Below are positions 1 to 6,999 of a DNA stretch of 12,353 nucleotides, piece after piece. The notes under the pieces are model-generated. The model searched no databases. It saw only the letters and a program-made list of their open reading frames with translations, and was not told where the DNA came from. A program made the translations under genes and the position numbers. Positions within the stretch are counted from its first letter, which is position 1, and every line of letters begins with the position of its first letter. This stretch comes from Anaerolineales bacterium (lineage in GTDB: Bacteria; Chloroflexota; Anaerolineae; 4572-78; J111), in contig JAAUSP010000190.1 in assembly GCA_012032575.1 (NCBI GenBank), forward strand, positions 1-12,353, in the 5' to 3' direction.

Positions 1-118
1 ACCTGAACGGCTGTGGCCGAGTCAATGGGCTGCAAAACAAGCCGCTGATTGGTGAGATGGCCGTAAAAACTCCATCCCCATCTGGGGGCTGATAGCCCAG
101 TCCCTGCTTTTGGGCCAG
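1..118 (-). pseudogene. Possible minus-strand gene scrap at the window edge
   Basis: Read on the minus strand from about 118 down to 1, one frame is open and protein-like at first (LAQKQGLGYQPPDGDGVF). After a run of five T (minus strand) a neighbouring frame looks more protein-like (YGHLTNQRLVLQPIDSATAV), as if one T were missing. I do not recognise the family. The plus-strand frame that becomes the PAS protein is closed by a TAG at 93-95, so this stretch does not supply that protein's start. It may be a third gene piece joined in inverted orientation to the PAS fragment near 110-120. The evidence is only open frames and residue character over about 115 bases, so confidence is low. Confidence 0.2.
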
Positions 119-119
119 G

Positions 120-620
120 GTGAGCCCAAACGAGTGGTTTGACCGGGTTCACCCCGATGACCTGGAGCGGCTGCGGGTGCATCTGGCGGCGCACTTTCGG
201 CGGCTGCTGACCAATTTTGAGGCCGAGTATCGTATTCGCAACAGCAACGGTGACTATCGTTGGATGGTTTGTCGCGGTCTGTCGGTATGGGATGAGCGTG
301 GCCAGGTGACGCGCCTGGTCGGTTCGCAGACCGATATCACCGACCGCAAGTTTGCCGAGCAGCAGCTGATTTATGATGCGCTCCACGACGCGCTCACCGG
401 CCTGCTCAACCGCCGCCTGCTGACCCCGCTGCTGGAGCAGAATTTTGAGCGGGGTTTTGAATATGAGGTCGAGATGATTACAATGTGTGTGCGGCGGGGC
501 TTTGTTCTGGCCTGGGTACCCATCGAAACCATTTATGCCGGCGAAACCAGCCACATCAACCCGTTGGTCCACACCCGAAATTTTGTGCGCCTGCTCTGGC
601 GCACCCGACAGATGAAATGA
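120..620 (+). CDS. Chimeric ORF: PAS plus start of GGDEF, fused to a GT2 glycosyltransferase tail
   Basis: The 166-residue frame joins two unrelated families. Residues 1-80 are the second half of a PAS fold with its PAC tail (EWFDRVHPDDLERL near the start, YRWMVCRGLSVWDERGQ, then SQTDITDRKFAEQQL). Residues 85-108 are the first helix of a GGDEF diguanylate cyclase domain (DALHDALTGLLNRR), but the GGDEF signature itself never arrives. From about residue 110 the protein reads as the C-terminal end of a family 2, dolichol-phosphate-mannose-synthase-like glycosyltransferase (GFEYEVEMI, then VPIETIYAGETSHINPL and NFVRLLWRTRQ) and stops normally. The glycosyltransferase catalytic domain and the cyclase active site are both absent, so neither activity is expected. 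The GTG at 120 is nominal: the frame is open only from 96 and no convincing ribosome binding site precedes it. This is either a rearrangement scar or an assembly chimera. Confidence 0.6.
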   Translation: MSPNEWFDRVHPDDLERLRVHLAAHFRRLLTNFEAEYRIRNSNGDYRWMVCRGLSVWDERGQVTRLVGSQTDITDRKFAEQQLIYDALHDALTGLLNRRLLTPLLEQNFERGFEYEVEMITMCVRRGFVLAWVPIETIYAGETSHINPLVHTRNFVRLLWRTRQMK

Positions 621-651
621 AAGAACTGTAACGCAAATACGAAAGAGGACT

Positions 652-673
652 CGAGGCGATTCGCGTCGCCTCG
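652..673. terminator. Perfect 8-bp hairpin after the glycosyltransferase tail
   Basis: CGAGGCGA (652-659) and TCGCCTCG (666-673) are perfect inverted repeats around a 6-base loop, 31 bases after the stop codon at 618-620. The T-run (698-703) lies 25 bases further on, so this is not a textbook intrinsic terminator. It may be an RNA 3' end structure or simple transcript punctuation. Confidence 0.4.
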
Positions 674-701
674 TCCCTTCGCCTCCCGCTTTCCCGCTTT
701 T

Positions 702-729
702 TTGCCAAGCCCCTGTTACATGTTATACT
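702..729 (+). promoter_or_regulatory. Sigma-70-type promoter of the GH99-like gene
   Basis: TTGCCA (702-707) and TATACT (724-729) are separated by 16 bases, and TG at 721-722 gives an extended -10. The predicted start near 736 leaves a leader of about 18 bases that carries GGAG (738-741), 12 bases before the ATG at 754. Confidence 0.6.
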
Positions 730-753
730 CGGCCTTTGGAGCGAGATTGACCC

Positions 754-2928
754 ATGAAAGTAGTTCTTCGTATAAGCATATTGCTATCAATTTTCTTTTT
801 CCTGGTAAAAATTCCGGGAGCGATGGCGCAGGAGGGGCCGCTGGTGCTGGCCTTTTATTACGCCTGGTTCGACCAGAACACCTGGACTTCCGGCCAATCG
901 GTTGACCTGCCCGCCGAGCCGTATAATTCCGCTGACCGGGCCACCATCGAGCGGCAGGTGGGGCAGGCCCAGAGTGCCGGGATTGACGCCTTTGTTCAAT
1001 CCTGGTACGGTCCCCAGGAAGCGGGCAACCAGACCGAAACCAACTTTCGCACCCTGCTCGACGTGGCCCAGGCCAAGGGCTTCAAAGCCGCTGTGGACTT
1101 GGAAGTGACCAGTCCTTTTCTGGGCAGCATCCCCACCGTCACCGATGCCCTGGCTAAACTGCTGGCGACTCACGCCCAGCACCCAGCCTATCTGCGTTAC
1201 CAGGGTAAGCCGGTCATCTTTTTCTGGCGGCAGCAGCAGTTCTCGGTGAGCGATTGGGCGGCGATGCGGGATCAGGTGGACCCCAACCGGGCATCGGTGT
1301 GGATTGCGGAGGGCACTGAACTGGCCTATCAGGCCGTTTTCGACGGCCATCATCTCTACAGCATTGCCTGGGCCGGCTCGCCCGCCGACCAATTAGCCAA
1401 ATGGGCCAGCCGGGTGCGGGCCTACGCCGCCGAAAATGGCTTCAACCGCCTGTGGGTCGCTACGGTGATGCCTGGCTACGACGACACCCGTCTGCCCCGC
1501 GCCGATGCTTTTGCCGTCCCCCGGCGGAGCGGCGATTATTACCGCGAAACGTGGCAGGGCGCCATCGCCAGCAGCCCCAATATGGTCATTATCAACAGTT
1601 TCAACGAATGGCCTGAAGGGACTCACCTGGAGCCGAGCGCCGGCTATGGCAATCTCTATCTTGATTTGACCCGCGAGCTGGTTACAACCATGCGCGGCAG
1701 TCCGCCTCCCGCCCCGGCTGCGGCGGTGAGTCCTACCACTGAACCTGTCGCCACGCCCACCGGTCCGTACATTACCGCCGAAGAAGGGGCCAATATTCGC
1801 AGCGGTCCCGCTACTACTTATGAACGCATCGGCCAACTGGCCGCCGGCAGTCCGATTGAGGTGATTGGCAAAACATCGGCGGGCGACTGGTGGCAAATCA
1901 ATTTCCCGCGCGGCTCCGACGCCCGCGGCTGGGTTAACGCCGAAATCGTCACCTTTTCCGGCGACGCCGGGGCAGTCCCCACCGTAGAAACCCCCAGCCC
2001 CTCGGAAGCCTCGCTGACCGGCCTGACTCTCCAGGCTTCGGCCACGCCGACGACGACGCTGGAAGCGGTCAGCGCTGTGCCTACTATCAAAGTGCCGGAG
2101 GGCGGGGTCAATTTACGCAGCGGCCCCGGTCTGGATTTCGACCTGGTGGGCCGGCTGGATGAGGGTGCGGAGGCAGTCGTGGTCGGTCAAAGTGAAACCG
2201 GCGAGTGGTGGCAGATCGAAACTGACGCCGTCGAAGAGGGCCTGGCCTGGGTGGCCGAGGCCGTGGTGGATTTCAGCGGCGAGGCTGCCGGCGTGCCGGT
2301 GATTGAGGTGGACCAGCCCACCGCTACCCCCACCACAACTCCCACCGCCACGGTTCCGGCCACGCCGACGATCACACCGACGCCCACCGCCACGGAAGTG
2401 ATTATTGCCGGGACGATTGAGGTCAACGATCCGATCAACGTCCGGGCCGAACCTTCGACCGACGGTGAACTGATGGGCGGGTTGTACAAGGGCGATAAGG
2501 CCGACGTGCTGGCCGTGAGCAAAGACGGCGACTGGTGGCAGATTGACTTTCCCGCCGCGCCGGACGGTTTCGGCTGGGTGGCGGCTGAGTTTGTCAGTTT
2601 CCAGGGCGATCAAGAGGCTGTGCCTATTTTCGGCCTGGGGACGGTGACTCCCACCCCGGCTGCTACCAACACGCCCACCCGCACGCCCACTCCCGACCGG
2701 CTGCCCACCCTGGCCGAATTTCCCACCCTGGCCCCGACGGCCACCTCTATTTACCAATCCACTGCCGCCGCTCTCATGGCCGAACGCGGCACCCCCGACC
2801 CGGCCCTGACCATTGTGCCGGAGGAGCCGCGAAATTCTTTTGATTGGAGTGAGTTGCCCTGGGGGATTCTGAGCCTCGTCGTCATTGGGGCTTTTTTGTG
2901 GTATCAGTTTTACTGGCGGCGTAGATAA
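754..2928 (+). CDS. Secreted GH99-like glycosidase with three SH3b repeats and a C-terminal membrane anchor
   Basis: The 724-residue protein opens with a signal peptide (hydrophobic 5-22, likely cleavage after AMA, about residue 25). Residues 28-310 match the GH99-like (endo-alpha-mannosidase / WbsX-related) barrel: VLAFYYAWF at the start and NSFNEWPEGTHLEPS at 281-295. The glutamates at 285 and 288 have the i/i+3 spacing of the GH99 catalytic pair, so activity on alpha-mannan or a related surface glycan is plausible, though the substrate cannot be read. Three SH3b repeats follow (about 338-408, 443-515, 550-623), each with a (D/E)WWQI core and a GW or AWV strand, separated by Thr/Pro linkers. 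A single helix at about 702-719 followed by WRRR anchors the C-terminus, leaving the enzyme outside. SH3b repeats often bind peptidoglycan peptides, so this is probably a wall-associated surface enzyme. It has its own promoter. Confidence 0.85.
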   Translation: MKVVLRISILLSIFFFLVKIPGAMAQEGPLVLAFYYAWFDQNTWTSGQSVDLPAEPYNSADRATIERQVGQAQSAGIDAFVQSWYGPQEAGNQTETNFRTLLDVAQAKGFKAAVDLEVTSPFLGSIPTVTDALAKLLATHAQHPAYLRYQGKPVIFFWRQQQFSVSDWAAMRDQVDPNRASVWIAEGTELAYQAVFDGHHLYSIAWAGSPADQLAKWASRVRAYAAENGFNRLWVATVMPGYDDTRLPRADAFAVPRRSGDYYRETWQGAIASSPNMVIINSFNEWPEGTHLEPSAGYGNLYLDLTRELVTTMRGSPPPAPAAAVSPTTEPVATPTGPYITAEEGANIRSGPATTYERIGQLAAGSPIEVIGKTSAGDWWQINFPRGSDARGWVNAEIVTFSGDAGAVPTVETPSPSEASLTGLTLQASATPTTTLEAVSAVPTIKVPEGGVNLRSGPGLDFDLVGRLDEGAEAVVVGQSETGEWWQIETDAVEEGLAWVAEAVVDFSGEAAGVPVIEVDQPTATPTTTPTATVPATPTITPTPTATEVIIAGTIEVNDPINVRAEPSTDGELMGGLYKGDKADVLAVSKDGDWWQIDFPAAPDGFGWVAAEFVSFQGDQEAVPIFGLGTVTPTPAATNTPTRTPTPDRLPTLAEFPTLAPTATSIYQSTAAALMAERGTPDPALTIVPEEPRNSFDWSELPWGILSLVVIGAFLWYQFYWRRR
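1765..2622 (+). repeat. Three SH3b-coding repeats with Thr/Pro linkers
   Basis: Three diverged copies lie at about 1765-1977, 2080-2298 and 2401-2622. Each encodes a (V)N(I/L/V)R(S/A) start (NIRSGP, NLRSGP, NVRAEP), a G(D/E)WWQI core and a closing VxFxGxxxxVP strand. Linkers between and after them encode Thr, Pro and Ala with almost no charge. The copies differ enough that this is old domain duplication rather than a recent tandem repeat. Confidence 0.75.
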
Positions 2929-2946
2929 GCTAATTTTGAGCGTGGG

Positions 2947-2963
2947 CCAAACTGGAAAGTTGG
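2947..2963 (+). terminator. Weak hairpin with a GGAA tetraloop after the GH99-like gene
   Basis: The 17 bases fold into a short stem (CCAACT against AGTTGG with one bulged A) capped by GGAA, a GNRA-type loop. TGTTTC follows rather than a clean T-run. It lies 18 bases past the stop, so it is a possible but weak terminator. Confidence 0.3.
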
Positions 2964-2990
2964 TGTTTCAAAGCCTTGTGCATTGAGGGG

Positions 2991-3019
2991 TTGACTTTGA
3001 CCAGCGGTTATGCTATGTT
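2991..3019 (+). promoter_or_regulatory. Promoter of the DUF4160/DUF2442 pair
   Basis: TTGACT (2991-2996) and TATGTT (3014-3019) are separated by 17 bases, with TGC (3011-3013) directly before the -10 box. The expected start near 3026 gives a leader of about 20 bases. No strong Shine-Dalgarno precedes the ATG at 3046. Confidence 0.55.
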
Positions 3020-3045
3020 TGTATTGAAAGTGATCGAACGGTATT

Positions 3046-3281
3046 ATGCCTACCGTTAAAGATGTACCTGGCCCTTATCGTTTCTATTTCTATAGTTTTG
3101 ATTGTAATGAGCCAGAGCATGTCCACGTTCGCCGGGAAAAGCTGGTCTGCAAATTCTGGCTTGACCCGTTAACCTTAAGTCAAATGATGGTTTTTCTTCG
3201 GTGGAACTTAACCGGATTCGTAAAACGATTGAGTTGAATCTCAATAGAATAATTGAGGCATGGCATGACCATTGTGGTTAA
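3046..3281 (+). CDS. DUF4160 family protein, one-base frame break
   Basis: The first 46 residues are a clear DUF4160 N-terminus (MPTVKDVPGPYRFYFYSFDC, then NEPEHVHVRRE and CKFWLDP). In frame 1 the protein then drifts and stops at 3235-3237. From 3183 the neighbouring frame continues the family: NDGFSSVELNRIRKTIELNL followed by NRIIEAWHDHCG, ending at TAA 3279-3281. One A is missing in the run at 3182-3184, since CAA-AAT would restore a 78-residue protein. The conserved EPxHVHVxR segment is the hallmark of the family. DUF4160 proteins are commonly found next to DUF2442 proteins, as here, and the pair is often suspected to be toxin/antitoxin-like, but no activity is established that I can name. 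The break is probably a homopolymer error. Confidence 0.8.
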
Positions 3282-3555
3282 AACTCCTGTAAAAATAAAA
3301 GATATGGTTGTGACGGAAGATTTGATTACAGCTTATTTGACTGATGGACGTATCATTAGTGTTCCTTTGGTCTGGTCGTGGCGTTTAGCAGAAGCTACCC
3401 AAGAACAGCGAGCTAATTTTGAGATTATTGGCAACGGCTATGGTGTCCATTGGCCGGATATTGATGAAGATATTAGTGCCGAGGGGATGCTTTACGGAAT
3501 TCCTGCCCCAAGACCCCACCACCATCATCCGGCTGAAGAGAAAACCTACGCTTAA
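3265..3555 (+). CDS. DUF2442 family protein
   Basis: This is a 96-residue protein from ATG 3265. The frame is open to a TTG at 3253, but the ATG fits the family start better. Recognisable DUF2442 features are a VKIKDMVVTEDLI strand pair, LTDGRIISVPLVW, ATQEQRANFEIIGNGYGVHW and PDIDEDISAEGML. The tail is His/Pro-rich (RPHHHHP). The start codon lies 17 bases inside the restored end of the DUF4160 frame, which implies translational coupling and one transcript. This family resembles a small DNA- or partner-binding fold and is the likely antitoxin-like half if the pair is a toxin/antitoxin system; that role is inference. A strong terminator follows 31 bases later. Confidence 0.85.
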   Translation: MTIVVKTPVKIKDMVVTEDLITAYLTDGRIISVPLVWSWRLAEATQEQRANFEIIGNGYGVHWPDIDEDISAEGMLYGIPAPRPHHHHPAEEKTYA

Positions 3556-3586
3556 TCAATTGTTGCCAATTTACCTATACAACAAA

Positions 3587-3613
3587 ACACCTCGCCTAAT
3601 CCAGGCGAGGTGT
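3587..3613. terminator. Bidirectional intrinsic terminator
   Basis: ACACCTCGCCT (3587-3597) pairs perfectly with AGGCGAGGTGT (3603-3613) around AATCC. A-rich sequence on the left (3584-3587) and T-rich sequence on the right (3613-3617) provide a U-tract in both directions. It sits between two convergent genes, DUF2442 (+) and tpx (-), and serves both. Confidence 0.9.
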
Positions 3614-3636
3614 TTTTGTTTGCTTTTAGGTGTAAC

Positions 3637-4161
3637 TTACCCGACCACTTCCTTCAACGCTGCCAGGGCGGCATCGTAATCGGGGTGCTGGGCGATTTCC
3701 GGCACGTATTCGACGTAGCGGATGACGCCGGCGGCGTCAATGATAAAGAGGGCGCGCTGCTCCACCCGTACCTCCTTGACGTGGGTGCCGTAGGCGTCGC
3801 CGAAGGACATCTGGCGGTAATCAGAGAGCATTTTGAGTCGGTCAACCCCGCTGGCGGTACACCAACTGGACTGGGCGACGGGCAAATCCACGCTGATGGT
3901 ATAACCCTCGACGCTGTCGCCGTATTGAGCCAGTTCTTCGTTGAACCGTTTGGTTTGGGCATCGCAGATGCCGGTATTGAGCGAGGGCACCACATTGAAC
4001 AGCCGGACCTTCTGGCCGGTGTCGGCCAGGGTGAAAATTTCAGGTGAGAAGAGGCCGGTGGCTACTTCAAAATTGGGGGCCGGGTCGCCGGGTTGAAGTT
4101 TTGGGCCAAGCACGGTCAGGGGTCGGCCCTTGTGGGTTACATCTCCAAATCGTTCGGTCAT
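3637..4161 (-). CDS. tpx: Thiol peroxidase (Tpx-type peroxiredoxin)
   Basis: This 174-residue protein reduces hydrogen and alkyl peroxides in the cytoplasm with electrons from thioredoxin. The Tpx signature is clear: peroxidatic Cys66 in VVPSLNTGICDAQTKRFNEE with Thr63 three residues before it, and resolving Cys101 in the SSWCTASG segment (35 residues apart, close to the 34 of E. coli Tpx). VDLPVAQ, SDYRQMSFGDAYG and VEYVPEI are typical blocks. The chosen ATG at 4159-4161 has AGAGGA 9 bases upstream (near 4171-4176). A longer in-frame start at 4203 coincides with the predicted transcription start and gives a non-family N-terminus, so it is rejected. It lies downstream of pgl on the same strand but has its own promoter and shares a bidirectional terminator with DUF2442. 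Confidence 0.95.
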   Translation of the reverse strand: MTERFGDVTHKGRPLTVLGPKLQPGDPAPNFEVATGLFSPEIFTLADTGQKVRLFNVVPSLNTGICDAQTKRFNEELAQYGDSVEGYTISVDLPVAQSSWCTASGVDRLKMLSDYRQMSFGDAYGTHVKEVRVEQRALFIIDAAGVIRYVEYVPEIAQHPDYDAALAALKEVVG

Positions 4162-4205
4162 GGTCTTGTTTCCTCTTTCGTTTATAAAAATGGGATAGGC
4201 CAATT

Positions 4206-4233
4206 ATTATAAAAGAGGAAAAAAGGCTGGCAA
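4206..4233 (-). promoter_or_regulatory. tpx promoter
   Basis: On the minus strand, TTGCCA (4228-4233) and a perfect TATAAT (4206-4211) are separated by 16 bases. The start near 4199 gives a leader of about 38 bases. Unlike the other promoters here it has no TG before the -10. Confidence 0.65.
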
Positions 4234-4294
4234 ATCGGGCCGGTTAAATTAAGTATCTAAACAATGATATGCTTGTTTTTTGAGCCAGAAAGCT

Positions 4295-4363
4295 AACCAC
4301 AGATGGCACAGATTTTACAAATTTTATTTCCTTTAATCTGTGTCATCTGTGAAATCTGTGGTT
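4295..4363. repeat. Inverted repeat built from 9-base CACAGATnn units
   Basis: AACCACAGAT (4295-4304) is mirrored by ATCTGTGGTT (4354-4363), and CACAGATT (4307-4314) by AATCTGTG (4335-4342). The left arm has two CACAGAT units 9 bases apart and the right arm has three inverted units, also 9 bases apart. It fills the gap between pgl and tpx. It looks like one of the dispersed intergenic hairpin repeats seen in many bacterial genomes. A role as transcript end for zwf-pgl is possible, but no T-run follows on that strand. Confidence 0.8.
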
Positions 4364-4403
4364 TATTCCTTTTGGTTCCGGTTTGTTCGGGTTAGGAGTT
4401 CGA

Positions 4404-5187
4404 CTATTTGAGTTTAGCCGTGGCGGCTTCGTCTACAAACCAGTCGAGATGACCGGAGGTGGGTTGGACCAGGTGAGCGGGCAGGGTTGAACCGGCGGCG
4501 AACACCTGGGGCAAAATATCGGCTTTGCCGGCCCCGGCGGTGATGAAGGCCACGTGATGGGCGTTGTTGAGCACCGGCAGGGTCAGGGTGATGCGCTGCG
4601 GCGGCGGTTTGGGCGAATCGAAAATAGGCGCGACCCAGCGCTCCGTTTCTTGCAGCAGCGGATGGCCGGGAAAGAGCGAGGCGGTGTGGCCGTCTTCGCC
4701 CAGGCCGAGGAGAATGAGATCGAATTGAGGAAATTGGACAGGGCCGGAAACTTGGGCGGTAGGGCGATCGAAAGGTTGAAACAAAGGCTCTTCGGGTTGG
4801 GGAATGGCTGGTGGAACCATGAAAATCTGGGCCAGAATGGTTTCGTAGGCGGCGGCGGTTTGGGTCGGGCTGAGCGAGGTATCGGGGGCGTGAATTTGGC
4901 CGGGGGGGGATGGGGGCGTGATCGAACAAATATTGCTGGGCCAAAACATAGTTGCTGTCGGGATGAGTCAGGGGCACGCAGCGCTCGTCGGCCCAGAAAA
5001 CGTGCCAGGCCGACCAGTCGGTGGCCTGTTTGACCAGGGCCGGGCCAAGCAGTTGCGGCAGCGAGCCGCCCGACAGCGCCACGGTAAAGCGTCCCCGTAC
5101 CGGAATAGCTTCTGCTGCCAGTTGGGCCACATAGACCGCAGCCGCTTGGCCTAGTCCTTGCAGATTTGGGAAAACATGAAGATTCAT
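4404..5187 (-). CDS. pgl: 6-phosphogluconolactonase, one-base frame break
   Basis: The enzyme hydrolyses 6-phosphogluconolactone, the step after Zwf in the oxidative pentose phosphate pathway. Residues 1-95 read in one frame: ALSGGSLPQLL (37-47), FWADERCVPLTHPDSNY (64-80). The rest continues in a neighbouring frame from GQIHAPDTS: ILLGLGEDGHTASLFPGH (158-175, with Asp165 and His167 of the conserved DGH motif) and ITLTLPVLNN. The switch is at a run of eight G on the plus strand (4902-4909); seven would give one continuous 260-residue protein. A Pro-rich insertion at about 123-153 makes it slightly longer than usual. The ATG lies 9 bases after the zwf stop, and its GAGGG ribosome binding site overlaps that TGA, so the two genes are translationally coupled. 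The break is probably a homopolymer miscall. Confidence 0.88.
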
Positions 5188-5196
5188 AAATTACCC

Positions 5197-6740
5197 TCAT
5201 CCATCTTGCGGCATGCCACAGCCATACATCCACTGCCGGCCGTCGGCTTTGATAAACTCCTCGGCTTTGCTCGGTCCCCAGGTGCCGGACTCGTAAAAGA
5301 TGATCGAAGGGGCATGTTTGCTTTGCCAGCCCTGCAAAATGGGGTCAACAATGCGCCAGGCCAGCTCGATTTCGTCGCCGCGAGTAAAGAGAGAGGCATC
5401 GCCTTGCAGCGCATCCAGAATCAGCCGCTCGTAGGCATCGGGTAGGGTATTTTTGCCAAAATCCTGCTCGTATAAAAAGGTCATATCCACCGAGCGGGTG
5501 CGCATGCCCGCGCCCGGAATTTTGGTTTCAAGGCTCAACTGCATGCCTTCGTTGGGCTGAAGGCACAGGCTGAGGGTGTTGGGCGGAAGCTGATCGCCGG
5601 GAGCGAGGGGGAACATCAGGTGCGGCACGTGGCGAAACTGCACCGAAATCTCGGTCACTTTGTCGGCCAGGGCTTTGCCGGAGCGGAGGTAAAAAGGCAC
5701 ATTGCGCCAGCGCCAGTTATCAATAAACAATTTGATGGCGGTGTAGGTGGCCGTTTCGGTGCCCGGCGCGACGCCTTTTTCATCCCGATAGCTGCGATAC
5801 TGGGCGCGGATAGTATAATCAGCCACCTCTTCCGGCTTGATGGGGCGGACGGCCTTGAGCACTTTCACTTTTTCATCCCGCAGCGAGACGGCGTTGAACT
5901 CGGCCGGCGGCTCCATGGCCGTCAGGGTGAAAAGCTGGAGCAGGTGATTTTGGACCATATCGCGCATCACCCCGGCGGTGTCGTAATAACCGGCCCGGCT
6001 GCCCAGGCCGACATCCTCCGAAACCATAATCTGGACGTGGTCAATGTAGTTACGATTCCAGAGCGGCTCAAAAATGGCGTTGGCAAAGCGGAAAACAACA
6101 GATTTTGGACCGTTTCTTTGCCCAGGTAATGGTCAATACGATAGACCTGGCTTTCTTCAAAAACGCCGTGGACCTGCCGGTTGAGTTCCACCGCCGAAGG
6201 CAGGTCATAACCAAACGGTTTTTCGATGATGATGCGCCGCCAGGAGTCGTCGCTCTGTTGAGCCAGGCCGACCTTGCCCAACTGTTCGACAATCACCGGG
6301 TAAAGCAGGGGCGGGGTGGACAGGTAAAAGAGGCAGTTGCAGCCCACCCCGGCTTTTTTGTCAATCCTGGTCAACAGTTTGCCCAGGTTCAGGTAGCTGG
6401 CCGGATCATCATAGGCAGCCTGGTGATAGTGCAGCCCTTCGGCAAATTGGGGCCAGGCGCTGCACTCGTCGGGCTTGAGCCGCGAAAATTTCTCGATGCC
6501 CTCTTTCACCTTTTGGCGAAAGCTGTCATCGTCCAGCTCGGTGCGGGCCACCCCAACTATGGCGAAATGCTCCGGCAGCAAGCCTTCGCAGGCCAGGCTG
6601 AACAGAGCCGGCATCAATTTGCGCGTGGTCAGATCGCCCGAAGCGCCAAAAATGACCACCACGCACGGCTCAGGCACTTTGCGCAGGGCGTCTTTACCGT
6701 TTGCCGATGCTGGGGAAACGGTCATCATTTTATCAACCAT
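5197..6740 (-). CDS. zwf: Glucose-6-phosphate 1-dehydrogenase, one-base frame break
   Basis: The enzyme oxidises glucose-6-phosphate to the lactone and makes NADPH. The N-terminal part carries the nucleotide-binding motif VVVIFGASGDLTTRKL (about 27-42), IIEKPFGYD (171-179) and the substrate-site motif RIDHYLGKE (201-209). The frame is lost after NLLF, where the plus strand shows four A at 6092-6095. Five would restore FRFANAIFEPLWNRNYI and join the second half, which contains GYYDTAGVMRDMVQNH with the likely catalytic His near 266. The corrected length is about 514 residues, normal for the family. The ATG at 6738-6740 has GGAGG 9 bases upstream (6750-6754), preferred over an in-frame ATG at 6794. 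It is first gene of a two-gene operon with pgl. Confidence 0.92.
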
Positions 6741-6835
6741 AACTATATACCTCCATCCAATGAGATTGGTTGCAGCACAGGCTAGTCTACTCATCTAACA
6801 ACAATGTTACAGGAGAGTTAAAAGTGAGGATTTTC

Positions 6836-6844
6836 ATTGTAGCA
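6836..6844 (-). promoter_or_regulatory. Candidate extended -10 promoter of zwf-pgl
   Basis: On the minus strand TGC is followed directly by TACAAT (6836-6841). No good -35 box sits 16-18 bases upstream, so this would rely on the extended -10. The leader would be about 90 bases. Confidence 0.4.
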
Positions 6845-6919
6845 CAGATTATCAAAAAGAGGAATTCATTGAAAGACCCCAGGAGTTGAGCTTCTTAAAA
6901 CGACTCTCACAGAAAACCT

Positions 6920-6947
6920 TTGAGGTCTGCCAGGGCTGTGCTATAAT
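6920..6947 (+). promoter_or_regulatory. Promoter of the carboxylate-amine ligase gene
   Basis: TTGAGG (6920-6925) and a perfect TATAAT (6942-6947) are separated by 16 bases, with TGC (6939-6941) before the -10. The leader of about 45 bases contains two GCCGGC hexamers (6963-6968 and 6971-6976) and then a strong GAGG ribosome binding site. Confidence 0.7.
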
Positions 6948-6999
6948 CCGTCCAAAATGGGGGCCGGCAGGCCGGCATTAGTCAAGAGGGGAGGAACCT

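Noticed and set aside
3178..3190. Programmed -1 frameshift in the DUF4160 gene
   Set aside because: No slippery heptamer of X-XXY-YYZ type and no downstream hairpin or internal Shine-Dalgarno is visible, and the family is normally read in one frame.
3610..4047. Plus-strand frame opposite tpx
   Set aside because: The minus strand has an intact Tpx with both cysteines, a ribosome binding site and a promoter. The opposite frame begins inside the terminator and has no such support.
4162..4203. Fourteen-residue longer start for Tpx
   Set aside because: The upstream ATG coincides with the predicted transcription start and the extra residues do not match the family. The ATG at 4161 has a proper ribosome binding site.
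4902..4909. Phase-variable poly-G switch in pgl
   Set aside because: A G8 tract could slip, but pgl is a metabolic gene, and three other genes here have similar one-base breaks without long tracts. A common sequencing cause is simpler.
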